The notes under the pieces were generated by a model. That model had not been told where the DNA came from. It worked only from the letters and a program-made list of their open reading frames with translations, and ran no database searches. 64,000 bases of DNA from Brucella grignonensis. Its GTDB lineage: Bacteria > Pseudomonadota > Alphaproteobacteria > Rhizobiales > Rhizobiaceae. Location: assembly GCF_002252505.1 (NCBI RefSeq), contig NZ_NNRL01000162.1, forward strand, positions 26,073 to 90,072. Direction: 5' to 3'. Positions 43,297 to 51,915 of the stretch are shown here, one piece after another. Every line of letters starts with the position of its first letter. The first letter of the stretch is position 1. The position numbers and the translations under genes were made by a program.

Positions 43297-44588
43297 GCGT
43301 AGATGCTTTGCTCAATACGGCTGGAAGACTGGTTTCCCTTGTCAAGGGCACAGGTGGGCAACAGGGCGCTGTGGCGAAAGTGAACGGTGAAAACCAAGAG
43401 CAATCCGAACCTGCAAACTTGTTTGGTGCGCTTCTCGAAAAGCCTCAGAACAAGTTGTCGCCGGATGGTGAACCGAAGGACGAAGATACGCAGTCGGATG
43501 ATAGCGATCAGACGGAACGCGAAGCGCCAGCGCAATCTCCGGTCTATGGTGCATCGCAGAATTTGCTTGTTTTGGCCGCAGGGCTGACCGCCTCGACAGG
43601 AGATGGCCAAGCCGCAGCAGCTAATCACACGGTCAAGCCTGATACAAATGTGTCGGCACTGGCAGATGTGACGGAGGCTGATCCGGAGATGACCGGCGCT
43701 AACCTATCGGATATGCCAATGCCTGAAGCGCTGTCAAAGAAGGATCAGCCAAAGAAGGATCAGAAGGACAGCGTTGAGGCAAGCAAGAAGAACCCGGCTT
43801 CTGTTGATCCCAAGAATGCTGCAAAGGCTGACAATGTCGTCAGTCACAATCAGCCTGCTGCAACAGCAGCTAAGCAGGCTGATGGCCCAGAAGAGGCTTC
43901 GTCCACATTACCCAAGCCAGAGCATTCGGCTCAGTCGAGCAATGCTGCAGAACCAGATCGTTCCAGTGTGCAACCGCAACAGCAGGCCGGGAAGTCGCCA
44001 TCTGTCGTTGATGTTAAGTCTCCCGTGCCAACGGCTTCAACGGCAGCAACGCGCATAGCAGACATCCAGCTGGTATCGGAACGCAGCTTCGGAGCGGTGA
44101 AGACGTTGCAGATCAGGCTTGATCCCGTGGAGCTCGGCGCCGTGACTGCACGTATTCGTCTGGTCGCTGATAATAATGTTGAAGTTCATCTTGTCGCTGA
44201 GAAAGCCCATGGGGCGGAGGCGCTGGCAGCAGATCGTTCAATGATTGAAAAGGCACTCAAAGCTGCAGGGATCGCAGATGATGCGAAAATCTCTGTCACG
44301 GTTACCGAACGAGGAGCTGTAAACGCAGTTCAACACAGCTCCGCAAGCCAGAGTGCGGGACAACAACAGGCAAGTTCTCAACAGCAAGGCCAGCAAACCT
44401 TGGACATGCAAAATGGCTCGGATGGTCGCGGCAATGCGCAAGCGCATTTTATGGGCGGAGAGGGCAGACGTAATGGCGAAACTGGTCAGGCAGAGCGCAA
44501 CCAAATGGGCGCCCGTGTTTCCGCAGAAGCCAGCGAGCAGGAAGTTTCTGTCGGTTTTGGCGGTCGTAATCGCGGCCTGGTCGTCTAG
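43293..44588 (+). CDS. fliK: Hook-length control protein FliK (rhizobial MotD)
   Basis: 431 residues. The N-terminal 250 residues are low-complexity (Lys, Asp, Ser, Gln, Ala), as expected of the ruler part. The C-terminal Flg_hook domain is seen at about 265-345 (LQIRLDPVELGAVTARIRLV, then VEVHLVAEKAHGAEALAADR). The tail is Gln/Gly rich. In rhizobia the gene was first named motD. Its last 116 bp overlap the next gene in another frame. Confidence 0.9.
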   Translation: MSVDALLNTAGRLVSLVKGTGGQQGAVAKVNGENQEQSEPANLFGALLEKPQNKLSPDGEPKDEDTQSDDSDQTEREAPAQSPVYGASQNLLVLAAGLTASTGDGQAAAANHTVKPDTNVSALADVTEADPEMTGANLSDMPMPEALSKKDQPKKDQKDSVEASKKNPASVDPKNAAKADNVVSHNQPAATAAKQADGPEEASSTLPKPEHSAQSSNAAEPDRSSVQPQQQAGKSPSVVDVKSPVPTASTAATRIADIQLVSERSFGAVKTLQIRLDPVELGAVTARIRLVADNNVEVHLVAEKAHGAEALAADRSMIEKALKAAGIADDAKISVTVTERGAVNAVQHSSASQSAGQQQASSQQQGQQTLDMQNGSDGRGNAQAHFMGGEGRRNGETGQAERNQMGARVSAEASEQEVSVGFGGRNRGLVV

Positions 44589-45099
44589 TTTAGAAACAGC
44601 TAAAGCAGAGAATATTTGCGAACGGGAAATGCACCGAGCGTCCGCCCGTTATGATGTGCCACTCGGTATTCTCTATGCCGTTGGTTTAACCGAAACCGGG
44701 CGCAAAAACTCGCTTCAGCCCTATGCAATGAACATTGAGGGAAGAGCAGAATTTTTCCCGTCTCAGGCTGCGGCATTAAGGCGTTTCAACCAAGTACACG
44801 CCGAAGGTGCAAAACTGATCGATCTGGGCTGTATGCAGATCAATCACTATTATCATTCGCGCGAATTTCCATCGGTTGGCGCGATGCTGCAACCAAGCTT
44901 CAATGTTGATTATGCTGCACGCTTCCTGAAGCGTCTGCGTGCGCGCGAAGGCAACTGGACAATGGCAGTGGCACGCTATCATGCGGGTCCGAATAATGAT
45001 CCTGCACAGAAACAATATGTGTGTCGCGTGATGAAAAATATGATCGCTACAGGCTTTGGAAATTGGACGGCGCAGGCAAAAAGCTTTTGCGCTGGCTGA
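44473..45099 (+). CDS. Lytic transglycosylase of the flagellar operon
   Basis: 208 residues from ATG 44473 (GGAGAGGG upstream); GTG 44515 would give a tidier signal peptide (FLSVLAVVIAAWSSSLETAKA). The mature part is a goose-type/SLT lysozyme-like domain: YDVPLGILYAVGLTETGRKN carries the catalytic Glu, with DLGCMQINHYYH and ARYHAGPNNDP later. The FlgJ-like protein at 55375 has no muramidase domain, so this enzyme is the likely opener of peptidoglycan for the rod (inference). Overlap with fliK is unusually large. Confidence 0.88.
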   Translation: MAKLVRQSATKWAPVFPQKPASRKFLSVLAVVIAAWSSSLETAKAENICEREMHRASARYDVPLGILYAVGLTETGRKNSLQPYAMNIEGRAEFFPSQAAALRRFNQVHAEGAKLIDLGCMQINHYYHSREFPSVGAMLQPSFNVDYAARFLKRLRAREGNWTMAVARYHAGPNNDPAQKQYVCRVMKNMIATGFGNWTAQAKSFCAG

Positions 45100-45438
45100 T
45101 TGTGAATCCAGAAAAGATTTTGGTTGTAGCGAGATTCCCTATACACGCGGTTTTCAGGCCTCAATCTTAGATTGCTTATATTTGGATAAGATATCTTAGA
45201 AGGCAAAATTTTAAGTGCTTGTAAAGAATCGTAAAACTTCGTGAGCATATTAATTGATCGTTAGGATTTTCAGATGAAGAGTGGGTCGGAGATGCAATCA
45301 TCGCGATTCCTATTAAATTAGATATCACTAAATTATACCCCAATATATTGCGGGCAACTTTTTGTCATTGCCGCCGACTCCTCCGGCCCGTTACTTCTGT
45401 CTTGCTTGGGTTAACATATTGATTCGGAAGGCGGGCCG
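45100..45438. promoter_or_regulatory. Upstream regulatory region of ftcR
   Basis: 339 bp without a gene, strongly AT-rich between 45160 and 45360. It contains the perfect 12-bp palindrome TAAGATATCTTA (45187-45198) and must carry the ftcR promoter. In Brucella VjbR acts upstream of ftcR, so the region is a natural place for a VjbR site; the palindrome is only a candidate. No CGCAAGCTT motif is present. Confidence 0.5.
45187..45198. promoter_or_regulatory. 12-bp perfect palindrome upstream of ftcR
   Basis: TAAGATATCTTA, 240 bp upstream of the ftcR ATG in an AT-rich stretch. Possible dimeric regulator site. Confidence 0.4.
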
Positions 45439-46122
45439 ATGATCGTAGTCGTAGATGAGCGGAATATTGTGACTGAGGGGTACTCCTCTTGGTTCAGTCG
45501 AGAAGGCATCACGACAACCGGCTTTACACCAGATGATTTCAATGAGTGGGTCGAGAGCGTTCCCCATCAGGATATTATGGCAGTTGAAGCCTTCCTGATC
45601 GGTGAATGTGAAGCGCAGAATGGACTTCCAGCCCGAATTCGTGAACGTTGCAAGGCGCCGGTCATTGCCGTGAATGACAGGCCGTCGCTGGAGCACACTC
45701 TGGAGCTTTTTCAATCCGGAGTTGATGATGTGGTCCGCAAGCCGGTTCACGTCCGGGAAATCCTTGCTCGCATCAATGCAATTCGTCGCCGTACAGGCGC
45801 GTCTGACTCATCTGGCAATGACGGGACTGAGCTTGGGCCGATCCGCGTTTTCTCCGATGGTCGAGATCCGCAGATAAATGGTGTGGATTTTCCGCTGCCG
45901 CGTCGCGAGCGCCGCATCCTTGAATATCTGATCGCAAACCGCGGTCGCCGCCTCAACAAGGCGCAGATTTTCAGTGCGATTTACGGCATTTTCGATAGTG
46001 AAGTTGAAGAGAATGTGGTCGAAAGCCATATCAGCAAGCTCCGCAAAAAATTACGTGAAAAGCTTGGTTTCGATCCTGTTGATTCAAAACGCTTTCTTGG
46101 ATACTCAATCAATATCGAATAA
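45439..46122 (+). CDS. ftcR: Flagellar regulator FtcR (OmpR-type, atypical receiver)
   Basis: 227 residues: a receiver-like domain (1-115) and an OmpR/PhoB winged helix (about 130-227; [36 protein letters not shown]). The receiver keeps an acidic pair at 6-7 and the KP at 101-102, but the position expected for the phosphorylated Asp is in DIMAVEAF, where Glu50 stands. In Brucella FtcR is the master activator of flagellar genes such as flgE, and the rhizobial orthologue is Rem. Stands alone 188 bp upstream of flgE. Confidence 0.93.
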   Translation: MIVVVDERNIVTEGYSSWFSREGITTTGFTPDDFNEWVESVPHQDIMAVEAFLIGECEAQNGLPARIRERCKAPVIAVNDRPSLEHTLELFQSGVDDVVRKPVHVREILARINAIRRRTGASDSSGNDGTELGPIRVFSDGRDPQINGVDFPLPRRERRILEYLIANRGRRLNKAQIFSAIYGIFDSEVEENVVESHISKLRKKLREKLGFDPVDSKRFLGYSINIE

Positions 46123-46260
46123 GATTCGTATCCTGTCTATTGAGCTTTCAAATGCTCAAATCCAGTAATTCACGGTTTTAAAGGTAGTCTCTTCCGGGTG
46201 CCCCCTGAAACTGATTGAGTCCTCAGTAAAAGCGTAAAAATCCTAAAGGCTACAGTTTCA

Positions 46261-46269
46261 CGCAAGCGT
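46261..46269 (+). promoter_or_regulatory. Candidate flagellar control motif upstream of flgE
   Basis: CGCAAGCGT (one mismatch to CGCAAGCTT) in GTTTCACGCAAGCGTGGCCC, 46 nt upstream of the flgE ATG. A CCCGATAG sequence follows directly and could be a -10-like element. Brucella FtcR is reported to bind the flgE promoter, which makes this the copy most directly linked to FtcR. Confidence 0.5.
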
Positions 46270-46315
46270 GGCCCGATAGCTTATCTGCGGATTCTCAAAT
46301 TCTCAGGAGTTGCCA

Positions 46316-47521
46316 ATGAGCCTCTACGGTATGATGCGGACCGGCGTTTCGGGTATGAACGCGCAGGCAAATCGCTTGTCGGCAGTCGCGGATAACATCG
46401 CGAATGCAAGTACGGTCGGCTATAAGCGCGCCGATGCGCAGTTCTCGTCGCTCGTTCTGCCAAGCACCGCAGGCCAATATAACTCCGGTAGCGTCGCGAC
46501 CAATATCCGCTACGGGATTTCGGATCAGGGCGGTATCCGCTCGACGTCGTCCGCTACTGATCTTGCCATCGACGGCAATGGTTATTTCGTTGTCAGCAAT
46601 GCTGATGGCACGCCTTATCTCACCCGTGCGGGTTCTTTTGTGCCAGACCAGTTCGGCAATCTCGTCAATACGGCTGGTTACTATCTGATGGGGTATCCAG
46701 CCGATACCAACGGCAATGTGAATAATGTTGCAAACGGCTTCGACGGTCTGCAGCGCGTGAATATTTCGCAGTCCGATCTGGTTGCTACGCCAAGTACGTC
46801 GGGTGACTTCACGGTTAATCTGCCATCGACAGACACGGTCCCTGCGACGGCCGGCGACTACAATCACAAGACATCGTTGATCGCTTACGACAATCTTGGC
46901 GGCAAAATCACGCTTGATGTCTATTTCACCAAGACCGGTGACAATACTTGGGATGTTTCGGTCAAGAACGCTGCCGATGGTGTTGAAGTTGGTACAACCA
47001 CGCTGAATTTCGACGGCACGAACGGTTCCTTGCTTTCTGGCGGTAATGTTGCGGTCGATCTTGCAGGCTATAATGGCCAGACGCTCAATTTGAACCTGGG
47101 TTCATCCAAGCAGCTTGCTAAAGAATACACGATTTCGGAAGCTGTCATTAACGGTCAAGCGCCTTCGTCGATCAAGGGTGTTGATATCGGCAAAGACGGT
47201 TCGGTTGTCGCGCTCTACGAGAATGGTTCGCAGAAGCTGCTTTACCGCATTCCGCTGGGCACCGTCGCGAGCCCTGATCGCATGTCGGTCATCAGCGGCA
47301 ACGTATTCTCGCCAAGTGCAGACTCCGGCAATATCCAGCTCGGTTTTCCAGAAAGCGGCGGCATGGGTAAGGTTTCGGCTGGTGCGCTTGAAGAGTCCAA
47401 TGCCGATATCGCACAGGAGCTTACGGATATGATCGAAGCTCAGCGCAGCTACACCGCCAATTCGAAGGTTTTCCAGACTGGTTCCGAACTGATGGATGTT
47501 CTGGTCAACCTGAAGAGATAA
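46316..47521 (+). CDS. flgE: Flagellar hook protein FlgE
   Basis: 401 residues from ATG 46316 (AGGAG 6 nt before), preferred over the TTG at 46310. N-terminal MNAQANRLSAVADNIANAST with VGYKRADAQFSS, hook core domains (VDLAGYNGQTLNLNLGSSKQ) and C-terminal QELTDMIEAQRSYTANSKVF. Used in Brucella as a reporter of the FtcR/VjbR cascade. A terminator follows, so flgE is largely its own unit. Confidence 0.96.
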   Translation: MSLYGMMRTGVSGMNAQANRLSAVADNIANASTVGYKRADAQFSSLVLPSTAGQYNSGSVATNIRYGISDQGGIRSTSSATDLAIDGNGYFVVSNADGTPYLTRAGSFVPDQFGNLVNTAGYYLMGYPADTNGNVNNVANGFDGLQRVNISQSDLVATPSTSGDFTVNLPSTDTVPATAGDYNHKTSLIAYDNLGGKITLDVYFTKTGDNTWDVSVKNAADGVEVGTTTLNFDGTNGSLLSGGNVAVDLAGYNGQTLNLNLGSSKQLAKEYTISEAVINGQAPSSIKGVDIGKDGSVVALYENGSQKLLYRIPLGTVASPDRMSVISGNVFSPSADSGNIQLGFPESGGMGKVSAGALEESNADIAQELTDMIEAQRSYTANSKVFQTGSELMDVLVNLKR

Positions 47522-47527
47522 ATTGAA

Positions 47528-47571
47528 GCCGTTCCGGGGAGGTTGATCAATCTCTCCGGAACGGCAATTTT
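47528..47571 (+). terminator. Terminator or attenuator between flgE and flgK
   Basis: Arms GCCGTTCCGG (47528-47537) and CCGGAACGGC (47556-47565) with further pairing inside the loop, then AATTTT. It separates flgE from the flgK operon. Confidence 0.8.
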
Positions 47572-47623
47572 AAAACTGGACTGTTTTTGCAACAAAAATA
47601 GTTCGACGTAGGATGGGGATAAG

Positions 47624-49078
47624 ATGTCGCTTAGTTCTGCTCTTCTGACGGCCAAAAGTTCGCTTGCGGCAACGTCCAAGCAGACGTCAGTCGTCTCTCG
47701 CAATATTGCGGGAGTCAATGACCCCGATTATTCACGCCGCACTGCGTCGCTGGCTTCCGGGCCGTATGGCTCGCTTTATGTGAATATCAGCCGGTCTGCT
47801 GATGAGGCGTTGTTCAACCGCTTTATTCAGTCGAACAGCACGGCATCCTCTTCTTCTATTCTTGCAGGCGGGCTTGACCGCCTTTCGTCGCTTTATTCTG
47901 CGGATAATTTTTCAGGTTCGCCTTCAGCCTTGATCGGCGATTTGCGCGATGCGCTCCAGACCTTTGCTGCCTCGCCCTCCAATTCGGCGCTTGGCGATAG
48001 CGTTGTTTCAACCGCACAGTCGCTGGCCGATGCACTCAACGAAGGCACGAAGCAGATCCAATCTCTGCGCACCGATGCGGATAATGAAATCGCGGATTCA
48101 GTCGCCAATATCAACGACGTGTTGGCAAAGTTCGAGAAGGTGAACCAGCAGATCGTCAGCGGCACCCGCGCCGGCAACGATGTATCTGATTTTCTTGATC
48201 AACGCGATTCACTGCTGAAGCAGCTTTCAGGCGAACTGGGCATCACGACCATGGTGCGCGGCGACAATGACATGGTCATTTTCGCAGAAAATGGCGTAAC
48301 GCTGTTTGAGACCACCGCTCGCAAGATCAGCTTCGAATCCTCCGGCGGTCTGGCTGCGGGTGCGGCAGGCAACGCCGTTCTGGTTGACGGTGTGCCATTG
48401 ACGCACGATACATTCGATCAGCCTTATGGTACGGGCCGTCTGAGCGGGCTTCTGCAGTTGCGCGATCAGATTGCACCGCAATATCAGATGCAGCTTGATG
48501 AGATTGCACGCGGCCTGGTGTCGATGTTCGCGGAAACCGATCAGACGGGCGCGGGCCCAAGTCAGACTGGTTTGTTCAGCTGGACTGGATCGCCAGCTGT
48601 CCCGGGTACAGGCGTTACTTCCGGCCTTGCAGGCACGATCAAGGTGTCATCCGCATTTGTTGCATCAGAAGGTGGCAGCTCGCTTCTCTTGCGTGACGGC
48701 GGGGCGAACGGTGCCAATTACAAATACAATACGACGGGTGCGGCTGGCTTTAGTGATCGTTTGCGCGCGTTGAATGAAGCTTTCGCGGAGCCAGCGATTT
48801 TTGCGTCGTCTGCAGGGCTCAGCTCCAGCGCGAGCCTTATTGATTACAGCACGTCGTCGATCAGTTGGCTGGAAGGCAAGCGGAAAACGGCTAATACCAA
48901 TTTCTCCTATAACCAGACAGTCGCAGTGCAGGCCGATCAGGCGCTTTCCAATGCCAATGGTGTCGATATAAACACTGAAATGGCGCTGCTTCTTGATCTT
49001 GAACATTCCTATCAGGCCTCGAGCCGGGTGTTGACGACGGTCAACTCCATGCTCGACGATCTTCTCAACGCAGTGTGA
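47624..49078 (+). CDS. flgK: Hook-filament junction protein FlgK
   Basis: 484 residues. N-terminal LAATSKQTSVVSRNIAGVND with PDYSRRTASL, central motif VSDFLDQRDSLLKQLSGELG, and C-terminal GVDINTEMALLLDLEHSYQA with SSRVLTTVNSMLDDLL. HAP1, exported after the hook is complete. Nearly touches flgL. Confidence 0.95.
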   Translation: MSLSSALLTAKSSLAATSKQTSVVSRNIAGVNDPDYSRRTASLASGPYGSLYVNISRSADEALFNRFIQSNSTASSSSILAGGLDRLSSLYSADNFSGSPSALIGDLRDALQTFAASPSNSALGDSVVSTAQSLADALNEGTKQIQSLRTDADNEIADSVANINDVLAKFEKVNQQIVSGTRAGNDVSDFLDQRDSLLKQLSGELGITTMVRGDNDMVIFAENGVTLFETTARKISFESSGGLAAGAAGNAVLVDGVPLTHDTFDQPYGTGRLSGLLQLRDQIAPQYQMQLDEIARGLVSMFAETDQTGAGPSQTGLFSWTGSPAVPGTGVTSGLAGTIKVSSAFVASEGGSSLLLRDGGANGANYKYNTTGAAGFSDRLRALNEAFAEPAIFASSAGLSSSASLIDYSTSSISWLEGKRKTANTNFSYNQTVAVQADQALSNANGVDINTEMALLLDLEHSYQASSRVLTTVNSMLDDLLNAV

Positions 49079-49083
49079 GGCTT

Positions 49084-50130
49084 ATGAAAGCGCAATCGAT
49101 TTCCACTTATGGTGCAGCTTCAGCTCTCAAGGTCCTCGTGGCAAAGACCAAGGCTGAGCTTGGGAAAGCCCAGCAGGAAGCGACCACTGGCATGGTGTTC
49201 GATGTCGGCCTGTCGCTCGGTTCCAAGTCTGGCCAGACTATATCCTTGCGCAAGGAATACGATCGTCTGTCTGTTCTGACCGATATGAACAAACTGCTGC
49301 AGCAGCGGATGACGACGACGCAGAGTACAACCACGACCATTATCGAAAACACGCAGGATTTTCTCGGCGATCTAACAGGAGCGAACAGTAGCGTCGAAAG
49401 TGCGGAAATAGCGGCGAAAACTGCAAAGTCCTTGCTCGATTCTACCACTGGCCTGCTCAATACGAGCTATAACGGTGAGTATATTTTCTCTGGCGTGAAC
49501 ACCGATGTGAAGCCGATTACCGACTATACCGAAGGCAGCGCTGCCCAGACTGCGGTGCGCCAGGCATTTGAAGATCATTTCGGTTTCAGCATAAGCGATC
49601 CGCAAGTTGCCAACATTACTGGCGACGAAATGAAAGCCTTTCTGGAAGGCGATTTTGCTGAACAGTTCAATGATGCCAACTGGGATGCCAATTGGTCGAA
49701 CGCGTCCGACACGGTTATCAAGAGCCGTATTTCACCAAGTGAAACGGCCTCAACATCGATTTCGGCCAATTCGGACGGCTTCCGCAAGACAATCATGTCG
49801 GCGGTGATGGTTTCAGAATTTGCGACCATCGGTTTGAACAATTCTGCGTTTCAGGCGCTCTCCACTCAGGCTATGCAGACAACGACGCAGGGGGTCACAG
49901 CGATGACCTCAGAACAAACGACGCTTGGTCTTGCGCAGCAGCGTACGAATGCAGCCACAACACGCATCGCATCCCAGCAGAAGATTCTCAATCAATCGGT
50001 TCTTAATCTTGAGGAAGTCGACCCCTACGAGGCTGCAACACGCGTAAATGCATTGATGACACAGATCGAGACATCCTATGCATTGACAGTTCAGCTGCAG
50101 AATATGAGCCTGCTGAACTATTTGAAATAG
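49084..50130 (+). CDS. flgL: Hook-filament junction protein FlgL
   Basis: 348 residues from ATG 49084 (GAGG 3-4 nt before); a GTG at 49075 overlapping the flgK stop is possible. Flagellin-like N-terminus (LVAKTKAELGKAQQEATTGM), STTGLLNTSYNGEYIFSGVN in the middle and C-terminal EVDPYEAATRVNALMTQIET with SYALTVQLQNMSLLNYL. HAP3. Confidence 0.93.
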   Translation: MKAQSISTYGAASALKVLVAKTKAELGKAQQEATTGMVFDVGLSLGSKSGQTISLRKEYDRLSVLTDMNKLLQQRMTTTQSTTTTIIENTQDFLGDLTGANSSVESAEIAAKTAKSLLDSTTGLLNTSYNGEYIFSGVNTDVKPITDYTEGSAAQTAVRQAFEDHFGFSISDPQVANITGDEMKAFLEGDFAEQFNDANWDANWSNASDTVIKSRISPSETASTSISANSDGFRKTIMSAVMVSEFATIGLNNSAFQALSTQAMQTTTQGVTAMTSEQTTLGLAQQRTNAATTRIASQQKILNQSVLNLEEVDPYEAATRVNALMTQIETSYALTVQLQNMSLLNYLK

Positions 50131-50140
50131 TTGAACTATT

Positions 50141-50180
50141 AGAGCGCCGTGCGCCCTTATAGGCGCACAAATAACGCTCT
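50141..50180. repeat. Palindromic intergenic repeat, third type, after flgL
   Basis: AGAGCG (50141) pairs with CGCTCT (50175), and GTGCGCC with GGCGCAC inside around CTTATA. A related layout (GAGAGC...GCTCTC with an inner TTTGTC/GACAAA stem) is found at 59638-59679. Confidence 0.7.
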
Positions 50181-50208
50181 AAACTATTGAATCGACGCAT
50201 CGTGCTTT

Positions 50209-50232
50209 CCAAAAATCGATTTTGATTTTTGG
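50209..50232 (+). other. Hairpin in the flgL-flaF spacer
   Basis: Perfect 9-bp arms CCAAAAATC (50209-50217) and GATTTTTGG (50224-50232) around GATTTT. Lies about 100 nt upstream of flaF and may affect the mRNA that encodes the FlaF/FlbT regulators. Confidence 0.55.
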
Positions 50233-50329
50233 GCGATGTTATGGGGCGCCTATCCGCCCCGAAGTTGAACATCACACACCGGGCAGCATGAGGCGGCCTG
50301 TATGTGTGATGCCGGAGAACGGAGACTAC

Positions 50330-50674
50330 ATGTACCAGCTGCGCTACGAAGACGTCATGAATGATGATATGGCGAGCGCCAAGGAACGGGAGCGAATGCT
50401 TTTTGACCGTTCGATCGAGATGCTTGCCGCTGCCAAGGCCAACGGGGCCGGATCGCGCGAAGGCATCGATGCTGCCTACTTCACCACCAAACTCTGGACC
50501 ACGATCATTGACGATTTAGGGTCAGACGAGAATGTACTCCCTAAGGAGCTCAAGGCGGCCATCATTTCAGTAGGGATATTCATCCTCAAAGAAATGGAAC
50601 TTATTCGGCAGGGCGAAAGCAGTGATTACGATACCTTGATCGAAATCACCGAATCCATCCGGGATGGTCTGTGA
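50330..50674 (+). CDS. flaF: Flagellin secretion/synthesis regulator FlaF
   Basis: 114 residues from ATG 50330 (GGAG upstream). The FlaF pattern [20 protein letters not shown] with [20 protein letters not shown] and [20 protein letters not shown] is complete. FlaF and FlbT act as a pair on flagellin production after transcription in Caulobacter and Brucella. One base from flbT. Confidence 0.93.
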   Translation: MYQLRYEDVMNDDMASAKERERMLFDRSIEMLAAAKANGAGSREGIDAAYFTTKLWTTIIDDLGSDENVLPKELKAAIISVGIFILKEMELIRQGESSDYDTLIEITESIRDGL

Positions 50675-50675
50675 T

Positions 50676-51137
50676 ATGACGACCAATAATGGCAAGTCGG
50701 CAATTCGTCTTTCGCTGCGGGCCGGCGAGAAAATCTACATTAATGGTGCGGTGCTGAAATCCGACCGGAAAGTGTCGCTCGAGCTGTTGAACGACGCGAC
50801 CTTTCTGCTGGAAAACCATGTTCTGCAACCCGATGAGACAACGACGCCGCTGCGTCAGCTCTATTTTGCCGCACAGATGATCTTGATCGAACCGGCTCTG
50901 AAAGAGCAGGCCTGCAATACATTTGCGCAGATGCTGAAAGGCATGTTTGTGGCATTCAGGGACGCGGAAATCCTCAATGCACTCAAACTTGTTGATGAGC
51001 TGGTGCATAATGGACGTGTTTTTGAAGCATTGAAGACAATCCGCGCGCAATATCAGCGCGAGGTGGAGCTGATGGGTGAAACTGTCCCGGTGGCGCCTGC
51101 CAAACAAACCGAAAAGTCTACGGAGGCAAGTCTATGA
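50676..51137 (+). CDS. flbT: Flagellin mRNA regulator FlbT
   Basis: 153 residues from ATG 50676. Motifs: [55 protein letters not shown] and [20 protein letters not shown]. In Caulobacter FlbT destabilises flagellin mRNA; in Brucella it is reported as needed for flagellin. The fliC leader stem-loop at 37309 is a plausible target. Overlaps flgD by 4 bp. Confidence 0.94.
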   Translation: MTTNNGKSAIRLSLRAGEKIYINGAVLKSDRKVSLELLNDATFLLENHVLQPDETTTPLRQLYFAAQMILIEPALKEQACNTFAQMLKGMFVAFRDAEILNALKLVDELVHNGRVFEALKTIRAQYQREVELMGETVPVAPAKQTEKSTEASL

Positions 51138-51547
51138 CCACCACATCGACAGTCGGTGCGAATAATACGACGAACAACACAGCCAATTCATCGAGCAGCA
51201 ATGCTGCTGCCAAGGCCAGTGTGGATTACAATTCCTTTCTGAAACTTCTGGTTACGCAGATGCAGAATCAGGATCCGACGCAGCCAATGGATGCGACGCA
51301 ATATGTTTCCCAGCTTGCCACCTTCTCCAATGTGGAGCAGTCCGTGCAGATGAACAGCAAGCTTGAAACGCTGATTGCCAATTCATCTCTCTCGCAGGCG
51401 GAAGGCTGGATTGGCCGCACATTGACAAGTGCTGACGGCACAGTTTCCGGCGTCGTCAAATCCGTGACCATTCAGTCGTCGGGCATGCTCGCCGAACTGG
51501 AAGACGGCAAGACGATGCTGATCGGCCAAGGCGTCAAGATCAGCTAA
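51134..51547 (+). CDS. flgD: Hook cap/scaffold protein FlgD
   Basis: 137 residues, short for FlgD (enteric about 230) but normal for alphaproteobacteria. After a Ser/Asn/Ala-rich start it has the hallmark [20 protein letters not shown] with [20 protein letters not shown]. The C-terminal part of enteric FlgD is reduced to a short beta region ([20 protein letters not shown]). Confidence 0.94.
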   Translation: MTTTSTVGANNTTNNTANSSSSNAAAKASVDYNSFLKLLVTQMQNQDPTQPMDATQYVSQLATFSNVEQSVQMNSKLETLIANSSLSQAEGWIGRTLTSADGTVSGVVKSVTIQSSGMLAELEDGKTMLIGQGVKIS

Positions 51548-51558
51548 GGAAAACGGTT

Positions 51559-51825
51559 TTGAACGAAGCTGATGCGCTCGATATCGTCAATTCGGCGGTT
51601 TGGACCGTGCTTATGGCCAGCGGCCCGGCCGTCCTTGCAGCCATGCTTGCGGGCATCGGTATTGCGCTGTTTCAGGCTTTGACACAGATACAGGAAATGA
51701 CACTGACTTTTGTGCCGAAAATCATCGTCATTTTTGTTGTACTGGCCTTTACCTCGCCGTTTGTCGGTGCACAGATCAATTCTTTTACGCTGCTTGCTTA
51801 TTCGCGTATCGAAAAGGGATTTTAG
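51559..51825 (+). CDS. fliQ: Flagellar export gate protein FliQ
   Basis: 88 residues, two membrane helices, with the family pattern GIGIALFQALTQIQEMTLTF. The start is TTG, with AAGGA 8 nt upstream; no in-frame ATG covers the conserved N-terminus. Part of the FliPQR channel. Confidence 0.94.
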   Translation: MNEADALDIVNSAVWTVLMASGPAVLAAMLAGIGIALFQALTQIQEMTLTFVPKIIVIFVVLAFTSPFVGAQINSFTLLAYSRIEKGF

Positions 51826-51870
51826 AACCATATTACCGGAGAGGCTCCCGTTTACTTGACGTAGCCCTCG

Positions 51871-51879
51871 CGCAAGCTT
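51871..51879 (+). promoter_or_regulatory. Candidate flagellar control motif upstream of flhA
   Basis: Exact CGCAAGCTT in CTCGCGCAAGCTTCGCCGTT, 36 nt upstream of the flhA GTG. The 14-bp CGCGCAAGCTTCGC core is identical to that upstream of fliF. Confidence 0.6.
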
Positions 51880-51915
51880 CGCCGTTTATGTTTCGTCCCA
51901 CAATAGGAGACGGAC

